Shown here: positions 6,779-11,516 of the stretch, piece after piece
Numbering within the stretch: position 1 is the first letter of the stretch
Layout: each line of letters opens with the position of its first letter
NCBI GenBank assembly: GCA_020216575.1
Contig: JAIUYC010000030.1
Location: 1-11,516 of the forward strand
Direction of reading: 5' to 3'
Length of the DNA stretch: 11,516 bases
Origin: Coleofasciculus sp. S288
GTDB taxonomy: Bacteria > Cyanobacteriota > Cyanobacteriia > Cyanobacteriales > Coleofasciculaceae
Notes under the pieces: generated by a model
What the model saw: the letters and a program-made list of their open reading frames with translations, nothing else
What the model was told of the DNA's origin: nothing
Database searches by the model: none
Position numbers and translations under genes: made by a program

Positions 6779-7846
6779 TTACTTCTGTTCTGGATGAGTT
6801 GCTTCTGGAGAGGAAGCTCCCATCTGGCTGATTGTGTCAATTAACTGGTATAAACGTCCGGAATCTCGTCGGTTGAAGTAAAAAACAAGACGAGGAAGGT
6901 CAGCGGTTTCATCCGGTAATTCTTGAGGTAAAGCTTTGCTTTTTTCAATCCGTCCCTTCACTAAGATGTCGCTAAACTCTTCATTTAACTGCTCGACATC
7001 AGCGTTGGATAACTCAGATTTGAGGCGAATAATGAATTGATCGCCAACGTAGCGGCTGGAGTGATAGACGCGGTAAAAGTTATTAATTGCTTCGTAAGCT
7101 ACCTGTAAGTTGTCGGTAACTGTATAAAGACTTGTATCTTCGGGGCTGACCAAGCCGCGCTGAATTAAATGGTTGCGAATATAGGCATCCCATTCTTGCC
7201 AGTAAGTGCCTCCCTCTTGATCAATCAATACCACAGGGATGGGACCGGATCTCCCAGTCTGACAGAGTGTTAGGCATTCAAACGCTTCGTCCTGAGTGCC
7301 AAAGCCACCTGGAAATAGGGCAATGGCATCGCTTTCTCTTAAGAAAAATAGTTTGCGGGTGAAGAAATACTTGAAATTAATCAGCTTGGGGTCGCCTTCG
7401 ATAAAGGAATTGGCTCCCTGCTCGAACGGCAGCTCAATATTTAGACCAAAGGAATTTTCAGCTCCAGCACCTTTGTTCCCCGCCTCCATGATGCCACCTC
7501 CAGCCCCCGTCATGACCATAAATCCCTGCTGCGTTAAATAACGAGCAAACTCAGTGGCTAACTTATATTCGGGAGTCTCGGGAGCGATGCGTGCCGAACC
7601 AAAAATCGTTACTTTCCGAACGTGCCGATAGGGATAAAACGCTTGAAACGCCCGCTCCATGTCTTGCACGGAGGCAGTTAAGATTTTCCAGTCCAGGCGA
7701 TCGATCTCCTCTTCAGATAGGCGTACCACTATCGACAGCACCCGTTGAATCCATTTCTTATGTTCTAGAGTGGGTAACTTGTCAATCAGTTCTGCTAAAT
7801 CGTCTTGAAGTGATTTAAGGGCATGCTCAGAAGGAGATAGAGTCAT
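6779..7846 (-). CDS. LOG family protein (nucleotide 5'-monophosphate phosphoribohydrolase-like)
   Basis: A Rossmann-fold protein of the LOG group, long mis-annotated as lysine decarboxylase. Characterised members cleave the N-glycosidic bond of nucleoside 5'-monophosphates (cytokinin precursors, or purine and pyrimidine nucleotides). It has 355 residues. Residues 1-76 are a helical N-terminal extension. The core starts with VTIFGSAR, continues with TGAGGGIMEAGNKGA (113-127), then the Arg164-Lys165 pair, and the family signature PGGFGTQDE (179-187) with catalytic Glu187. About 110 residues after the core (from about 245) have no motif I recognise. LOG proteins are commonly near 190 residues, so this is an enlarged version, though shorter than E. 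coli PpnN. The substrate, cytokinin or housekeeping nucleotide, is undecided. The ATG at 7846 has only a weak AAGAAG upstream. It lies 249 bp from nadK and is probably a separate unit. Confidence 0.88.
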   Translation of the reverse strand: MTLSPSEHALKSLQDDLAELIDKLPTLEHKKWIQRVLSIVVRLSEEEIDRLDWKILTASVQDMERAFQAFYPYRHVRKVTIFGSARIAPETPEYKLATEFARYLTQQGFMVMTGAGGGIMEAGNKGAGAENSFGLNIELPFEQGANSFIEGDPKLINFKYFFTRKLFFLRESDAIALFPGGFGTQDEAFECLTLCQTGRSGPIPVVLIDQEGGTYWQEWDAYIRNHLIQRGLVSPEDTSLYTVTDNLQVAYEAINNFYRVYHSSRYVGDQFIIRLKSELSNADVEQLNEEFSDILVKGRIEKSKALPQELPDETADLPRLVFYFNRRDSGRLYQLIDTISQMGASSPEATHPEQK

Positions 7847-8007
7847 AGCTTCTTTACCTACGGCACTCTATTTTATCGAGATTTAGATTAGCTTGGGAAG
7901 GATTTGTATCGTTTCATACATTTTTTTGTCATGAATTACTTAGGAAATTGAACAGGCTGCCTCCGCTTAATTTGGGAGTTGGCAAACCAATACTAGTACA
8001 GCGCGGC

Positions 8008-8041
8008 GGAAATGAGCCTACTATCTGAAACTTACTTAAAA
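8008..8041 (+). repeat. Dispersed repeat, copy 2
   Basis: GGAAATGAGCCTACTATCTG and following bases match 146-180 at 30 of 35 positions in the same orientation. The copy sits in the spacer between nadK and the LOG-family gene, 55 bases past the nadK stop. It is preceded by TACTAGTACAGCGCGGC, which copy 1 lacks. Confidence 0.6.
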
Positions 8042-8095
8042 GTTTAGAAATAAAGCTTTTTGACTTTTGAATGCGTGACTTCCAAGGTAGCGGTA

Positions 8096-9016
8096 CTAGT
8101 TGCGGTGGTTGTTACTGTAGCGAATTCTGGCTCCAGCCCACTGAAGCTTTTCCCGGAGTGTTTGGTAATAGGAATAACTCTCTCGCAGAATCACAAACTT
8201 AGCATAACAATCCGCCATCCGAACATCCACTCGCTGTCCAGGCCAGATTGTGGTGGCAAGCACTCCATCCATCCAAAGCTTGGTGTTGAGTTCATAGTCA
8301 CCCAACGGCCAGATGCTGACGACAGAACCGGCGGGCAGAACGAGGGGACGACTGGAAAGACTTAAGGGGCAAATGGGCGTCACCACCAGTGCTTCCATGC
8401 CATCGTGCAAAATTGGTCCGTTAGCGGAAAGGGTGTAGCAAGTCGAGCCAGTGGGTGTGGCAACTAACAGCCCATCTCCCTGGTACTGATCGACAACTTC
8501 CCCGTCAATTTCCATTTCCAGTATGGCGGTAATCATGCGATCCGCTGAGGCAGGTTTGACGCACATTTCATTGAGGGCGAGAAAGCGATCGCTCACGGGT
8601 TGAGTGTTCGTGCGATCGCCCTCAAACACCGTTGCCTGCACCATCATCCGCCGTTGAAGCGCATAACGATCTTCTAGGAGTCTCTCCCAAACTTTCTCGG
8701 TGTCTCTAAATTCCTCAACGGGTTCGGTCAAAAACCCCAGATGTCCCCCCACATTCACTGCCAAAATTGGGGTTCCTTCTGGGGCAAGATGTCTCGCTGC
8801 TGCCAGCGCTGTCCCATCACCACCTAGAACCACTGCCAAATCAATCGATTCCATGGCGGAGGCTAAAAAAACGGGGTAGGGATTATCCTTAGCACCACTC
8901 GGTCCGATGAGGACGTGGCATTGGTATTTTTCTAATTGGCGAGCGCATTTTTCAGCGCATTTCTTACCTTGAGTATCCCCGCTTTTGTGAACAATAATGA
9001 CTTGCTTTAGCTGCAC
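8096..9016 (-). CDS. nadK: NAD kinase
   Basis: Phosphorylates NAD to NADP using ATP (or polyphosphate in some family members), supplying the NADP needed by photosynthetic electron transport; cytoplasmic. It has 306 residues. The N-terminal half contains GGDGT (65-69) with catalytic Asp67, followed by the conserved NVGGHLGFLTE (88-98). The C-terminal half has the LNE motif (Asn149-Glu150), GDGLLVATPTGST (180-192), SANGPI (197-202) and TPICPLSLSSRPLVLP (213-228). Length and motifs are normal. The GTG start at 9016 is well supported by GAGG five bases upstream. Many cyanobacteria carry two NAD kinases; sequence alone does not tell me which paralogue this is. It follows the lipoprotein gene by 49 bp on the same strand, which suggests a shared transcript. 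Confidence 0.96.
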   Translation of the reverse strand: MQLKQVIIVHKSGDTQGKKCAEKCARQLEKYQCHVLIGPSGAKDNPYPVFLASAMESIDLAVVLGGDGTALAAARHLAPEGTPILAVNVGGHLGFLTEPVEEFRDTEKVWERLLEDRYALQRRMMVQATVFEGDRTNTQPVSDRFLALNEMCVKPASADRMITAILEMEIDGEVVDQYQGDGLLVATPTGSTCYTLSANGPILHDGMEALVVTPICPLSLSSRPLVLPAGSVVSIWPLGDYELNTKLWMDGVLATTIWPGQRVDVRMADCYAKFVILRESYSYYQTLREKLQWAGARIRYSNNHRN

Positions 9017-9021
9017 GTTGA

Positions 9022-9025
9022 CCTC
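9022..9025 (-). promoter_or_regulatory. Shine-Dalgarno site deciding the nadK GTG start
   Basis: GAGG on the minus strand, five bases ahead of the GTG at 9016, within GGGGTGAGG. It supports GTG as the true nadK start. Confidence 0.7.
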
Positions 9026-9065
9026 ACCCCTAACCTGTTAACTGCCCCTTGTCTCGAACGCCATT

Positions 9066-9740
9066 TTAGATAGGAAGCGAGAGGGTGCGAATGCTTTTTT
9101 CAAAATTCGGCAAACGCTGGTCAAATTCAGGGGTGGTTGTAGAATAGGTGACCAGCCAAAAGGTATCACCGTCCTGGACTGCGTAGAATAGCTGCTTAAT
9201 CGGTATTTCCCCTGCCGTCGCTTCTGCCACCATTCGCCCTACCTGATACCGAGCGAGAGGCACTACCTTGGACTCTGTAACTTCATACTGAGTGGAAAGT
9301 TGCTCCTTGGCGGACTTGAGGTATTGTTCGAGTGTTGTGCCATCAGGGACTTCTTGCTTAACCACGTTAACGTTGGTTAGCGATCGAGTCTCGGTAGTTT
9401 GAGGGTCAAAAGCTACTAAGGCGATCGCATCTGGATTGCGTTTAATCATCTGAATTTTCTCAGCGTAGCCCGGATCGATGGCTTCAAGCTTCTCAGCAAT
9501 TTGGTCGAGTTCGGTGCTGGGGTTGCCCCCCTCGTAATTTTCGGGCAGCGACAAGACAACCCCTTCGCCTGCGATCGCTTTCCAACCCGCCTCCGGTGTT
9601 TGTGACTCATATATTGTCTTGGTTTGGGTTTCTTGTCTGCCTTGAGATGTATCGGTAGCTTGAGGTGTTCTCTCGCCACAGCCAACGATAACACCTAACA
9701 GCAACAGACAAACAAACAGTCCCCGAATTTGCTGGCTCAT
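9066..9740 (-). CDS. Predicted lipoprotein, possible PsbP/DcrB-like fold
   Basis: A secreted lipoprotein of 224 residues. The N-terminus is a classical lipoprotein signal: a short polar start with Arg6, a hydrophobic run at 8-19, and the lipobox IVGC with the modified cysteine at 21. The mature part begins with a Thr/Gln-rich linker (24-48). A roughly 170-residue domain follows, beginning GWKAIAGEGVVLSLPENYEGG and ending FEKSIRTLSLPI. The pattern of an aromatic-starting strand, a Pro-containing loop, a long helix (LEQYLKSAKEQL), a strand with FYAVQDGDTFWLVTYS and a last helix recalls the Mog1/PsbP/DcrB (DUF1795) fold. I infer this from layout and have no decisive motif. Function unknown. It is membrane-anchored, probably on the periplasmic or lumenal side, and is likely co-transcribed with nadK 49 bp downstream. 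Confidence 0.8.
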   Translation of the reverse strand: MSQQIRGLFVCLLLLGVIVGCGERTPQATDTSQGRQETQTKTIYESQTPEAGWKAIAGEGVVLSLPENYEGGNPSTELDQIAEKLEAIDPGYAEKIQMIKRNPDAIALVAFDPQTTETRSLTNVNVVKQEVPDGTTLEQYLKSAKEQLSTQYEVTESKVVPLARYQVGRMVAEATAGEIPIKQLFYAVQDGDTFWLVTYSTTTPEFDQRLPNFEKSIRTLSLPI

Positions 9741-9858
9741 TGTCTAAGGGTTGAAGGTTTTAGGAGTTGAAGGGTAGAAAGGTGAACCTTGAAAGAATGT
9801 ACTTCAGCCTAAGCTAACGCGCATCTGATTTGCAAGTTGGTAATTTGTCGGATTACTG

Positions 9859-9922
9859 TAGAACAGGCATGCAAGCCTTGTCTAGGGTATGCGAACTAGA
9901 TGCAGCCTACCATGCCTGGTTC
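9859..9922. repeat. Nested palindromes with two alternative folds
   Basis: TAGAACAGGC (9859-9868) and GCCTTGTCTA (9875-9884) form a near-palindrome (8 of 10 pairs) around ATGCAA. The same left segment, GAACAGGCATG (9861-9871), also pairs with CATGCCTGGTTC (9911-9922) with one bulge. The folds are mutually exclusive. It lies between sfsA and the lipoprotein gene. The GTAGAACAGGCAT core resembles dispersed palindromes of filamentous cyanobacteria; it could also end the sfsA transcript. Confidence 0.45.
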
Positions 9923-9939
9923 ATTAGAATTGTTGCGCC

Positions 9940-10743
9940 TTAGTGACGAGATTGCATGGGCAGAAATTCTGCTAACCCTAGATAGCGAATTCCTTGGGGC
10001 GTAATTTCAAAACGGTAAGGTAACACCTCAACACCTCGATCCACTGCCTGTCGCAAGAGTTGACCGTAAACTGAATCAAAGCTGTCACCAGGAGCAAAGT
10101 GAGTACAATCGCCACGATTTATAAAATAAAGCATCACTGCTCGTGCTTGAGGAAGGAGTGCCATCAGTTCTCGCAGGTGTTTTTGTCCGCGAGTCGTTAC
10201 TGTGTCTGGAAATAATGCCACATTGCCCTGTGCCAAGGTTGTATTCTTAACTTCCAAATAGATCGGGCGTTCGCAGCGATCGCTATTTTGCGACAGCGTT
10301 AATAGCGGAGTGTCTGCTACTTTCTCCGGAACACTTCCACTGAGTAAAAAATCTACACGGCTTTTAAGTTCTTTGCCATAAGGAACCTCACAGCCAATTT
10401 TGCTGTAACTGTTCCCTACTTCAGGAAACAACCCTTGTTCCAACGCTAACTTGACTACCCGATTGGGAAGTCCCGTGTTAATCCCTACCCAAGTGGGTTG
10501 AGTGTCATGGACTTGAATCATCTCCCAGGTGTAGGACAACTTACGCTTGGGATTGTCACTGCGCGATACTTGAACTAGGCTGCCAGGAGTCGAAACTCCC
10601 GTCATCGGTCCGGTATTGGGGCAGTGCGCGATGACGACTTCCCCAGATGCCAGCTCAATATCGGCAAAAAAACGCTTGTAGCGTTTGATTAAAATCCCAG
10701 TTTCAAGGGATGGGTAACTATAAATCCAATCAGATGCGGTCAT
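9940..10743 (-). CDS. sfsA: SfsA family protein (sugar fermentation stimulation homologue)
   Basis: A member of the SfsA family, first linked in E. coli to maltose metabolism and to DNA binding; the fold contains a nuclease-like core, and its biochemical role remains unclear. It has 267 residues. It shows the family motifs in order: RYKRFFADIEL (21-31), HCPNTGPMTG (40-49), SRVDFLL (128-134), EVKNTTL (164-170) and FPDTVTTRGQKHL (178-190). Most relatives are about 235 residues. The excess here is mainly a low-complexity insert at about 135-160, in the middle of the nuclease-like core between SRVDFLL and YLEVKN, plus a short C-terminal tail (LAEFLPMQSRH). The start is ATG 10743 with no strong ribosome site. 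TATAAA at 10759-10764 (minus strand) is a possible -10 box but would give a very short leader. It is divergent from comB. Identity is confident; function is not. Confidence 0.94.
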   Translation of the reverse strand: MTASDWIYSYPSLETGILIKRYKRFFADIELASGEVVIAHCPNTGPMTGVSTPGSLVQVSRSDNPKRKLSYTWEMIQVHDTQPTWVGINTGLPNRVVKLALEQGLFPEVGNSYSKIGCEVPYGKELKSRVDFLLSGSVPEKVADTPLLTLSQNSDRCERPIYLEVKNTTLAQGNVALFPDTVTTRGQKHLRELMALLPQARAVMLYFINRGDCTHFAPGDSFDSVYGQLLRQAVDRGVEVLPYRFEITPQGIRYLGLAEFLPMQSRH

Positions 10744-10798
10744 AGAAGTTGGTTGTTGTTTATATCAATTCGCTAAATGTCTGCTACAAATCACTCCC

Positions 10799-10849
10799 CG
10801 TTCGGCGTTCGACTGAGCGCTCACGCCGAAGTCTGAGCGTCACCGAACG
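10799..10849. repeat. GTTCGGCG palindromic repeat with alternative folds
   Basis: TTCGGCGT (10801-10808) pairs with ACGCCGAA (10823-10830), while CGTTCGG (10799-10805) can instead pair with CCGAACG (10843-10849). Inside are the palindrome GAGCGCTC (10815-10822) and two related direct copies of CTGAGCG(CT)CAC(G)CCGAA-like sequence (10813-10830, 10833-10847). This is a dispersed-repeat type unit, not a binding site I can name. Confidence 0.5.
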
Positions 10850-10857
10850 CGTCGAAG

Positions 10858-10885
10858 CCTGCTCCCCCTGCTCCCCCTGCTCTCC
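10858..10885. repeat. 9-bp tandem repeat CCTGCTCCC x3
   Basis: Two exact copies of CCTGCTCCC and a third with one change (CCTGCTCTC), giving a strand-asymmetric C-rich tract. With TTAAAGCGA at 10900-10908 it forms, on the minus strand, the same two-block pattern as 2311-2340. Confidence 0.6.
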
Positions 10886-10942
10886 ATCTGTAGCTTGCCT
10901 TAAAGCGAAATGATATTAGATGGGGAAGGTGGAGGAGTATTT

Positions 10943-10964
10943 TCAGGGAACCCTATCTCCCTGA
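10943..10964. repeat. Hairpin upstream of comB
   Basis: TCAGGGA (10943-10949) pairs with TCCCTGA (10958-10964) around an 8-base loop. It overlaps the palindrome CTGATCAG (10961-10968). It sits about 100 bases ahead of comB and could be a leader element or a repeat remnant. Confidence 0.35.
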
Positions 10965-11061
10965 TCAGCAAAGCCTTGCAGCAACAACCTCCTGATTAAG
11001 TTAGACTGACCCATGAAATAATAAGTATTTATACAGGTTACAAAACAGGTACTCCGAGCCA

Positions 11062-11516
11062 GTGAAGCTATTTATTTACCACACTCCCGAACTGACTCCA
11101 ACCGATAAAGTGCCGGACTGTGCGATCGCGATTGATGTTCTCCGAGCTACAACGACGATTGCTACGGCATTAGATGCAGGCGCTGAAGCGGTTCAGGCTT
11201 TCAGCGATATGGAAAAGCTAATGCATGCCAGCGAAAAGTGGCCTGCCGACAAACGTCTTCGAGCCGGTGAACGTGGCGGTGCAAAGGTAGCTGGTTGCGA
11301 CTTGGGTAACTCTCCCCTCGATTGCACCCCTGAACGAGTCAAGGGACGCCGATTGTTCATTAGCACCACCAACGGCACTCGTGCTTTACACTGCGTGCAG
11401 GATGCTCCAGTGGTTCTAGCCGCAGCACTGGTGAATCGTCAGGCAGCCGTGCAATATGTTTTGGCACAACAGCCGGAGACAGTGTGGCTGGTAGGGTCGG
11501 GTTGGGAAGGCAGTTT
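11062..11516 (+). CDS. comB: ComB-like 2-phosphosulfolactate phosphatase (5' part, runs off window)
   Basis: The N-terminal 151 residues of a ComB family Mg-dependent acid phosphatase. In methanogens ComB hydrolyses 2-phosphosulfolactate in coenzyme M synthesis. The reading frame begins at GTG 11062 ([12 protein letters not shown]), which matches the usual cyanobacterial start, and stays open to the window edge; the ribosome site is weak. Motifs are [17 protein letters not shown] (21-37) with the conserved Asp25, RAGERGG (67-73), LGNSPLDC (81-88) and [10 protein letters not shown] (100-109). The family is about 240 residues, so roughly the last third lies outside. Cyanobacteria are not known to make coenzyme M, so the real substrate is uncertain. 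Divergent from sfsA. Confidence 0.92.
   Translation, partial: MKLFIYHTPELTPTDKVPDCAIAIDVLRATTTIATALDAGAEAVQAFSDMEKLMHASEKWPADKRLRAGERGGAKVAGCDLGNSPLDCTPERVKGRRLFISTTNGTRALHCVQDAPVVLAAALVNRQAAVQYVLAQQPETVWLVGSGWEGS

Larger units (their letters stand above)
10744..11061. other. Repeat-rich divergent spacer between sfsA and comB
   Basis: No gene is supported. From left to right it holds a possible sfsA -10 (10759-10764, minus strand), a palindromic GTTCGGCG-type repeat (10799-10849), a 9-base tandem repeat (10858-10885), the TTAAAGCGA block of a dispersed repeat (10900-10908), a 7-bp hairpin (10943-10964) and an A/T-rich stretch (11015-11040) that is the likely site of the comB promoter. No clear -35/-10 pair could be assigned. 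Confidence 0.55.

Noticed and set aside
7991..8100. Possible MITE with ACTAGTAC...GTACTAGT ends around repeat copy 2
   Set aside because: ACTAGT is itself palindromic, so such a match is cheap; the right end lies in the nadK stop codon region, and copy 1 of the repeat lacks these ends.
9838..9856. GTAAT...ATTAC as an NtcA-type site
   Set aside because: The spacing between GTA and TAC is 11 rather than the required 8 bases, and no promoter fits it.
1..11516. CRISPR array, prophage, insertion sequence, tRNA or rRNA
   Set aside because: No regularly spaced repeats, transposase or phage-like proteins, cloverleaf or rRNA-like sequence were seen on either strand.

Overview
The window is a stretch of cyanobacterial chromosome. 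The main evidence is the octamer GCGATCGC (HIP1), which I count 16 times; about 0.2 would be expected by chance in 11.5 kb. The sites lie in coding sequence, five of them within about 610 bp of pepA. The gene content fits: a cyanobacterial/plastid-like TatC, a cyanobacterial NAD kinase and a ComB homologue. The spacers carry short tandem and palindromic repeats of the kind common in filamentous and Microcoleus-like genomes. The exact genus cannot be told from the sequence.

Layout. 1-429: non-coding, with a strongly structured leader (296-372) before a short-chain dehydrogenase of the YghA/YdaD stress type (430-1290, +). 1291-1460: convergent spacer with two hairpins. 1461-2237 (-): tatC, twin-arginine translocase subunit. 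2238-2513: spacer with a G-rich dispersed repeat and a perfect 15-bp palindrome. 2514-4739 (-): Slt70-like lytic transglycosylase. 4740-5171: long divergent spacer with several hairpins. 5172-6650 (+): pepA, M17 leucyl aminopeptidase. 6651-6778: spacer with a GGTGGGC hairpin and a heptad repeat. 6779-7846 (-): LOG-family nucleotide phosphoribohydrolase. 8096-9016 (-): nadK. 9066-9740 (-): small lipoprotein, 49 bp from nadK and probably co-transcribed. 9940-10743 (-): sfsA. 10744-11061: repeat-filled divergent spacer. 11062 to the window end (+): 5' part of comB.

The genes do not form one pathway. They are housekeeping genes in mostly single-gene units: protein export (tatC), peptidoglycan turnover (slt), peptide turnover (pepA), nucleotide and cofactor metabolism (LOG protein, nadK), and genes of unclear role (sfsA, comB, lipoprotein). 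I see no phage, transposase, CRISPR array, toxin-antitoxin pair, tRNA or rRNA. No undescribed multi-gene system is visible. The observations most worth a second look lie in the spacers: the folded leader before the dehydrogenase gene, a 35-bp dispersed repeat present at both ends of the window, and several palindromic repeat units.
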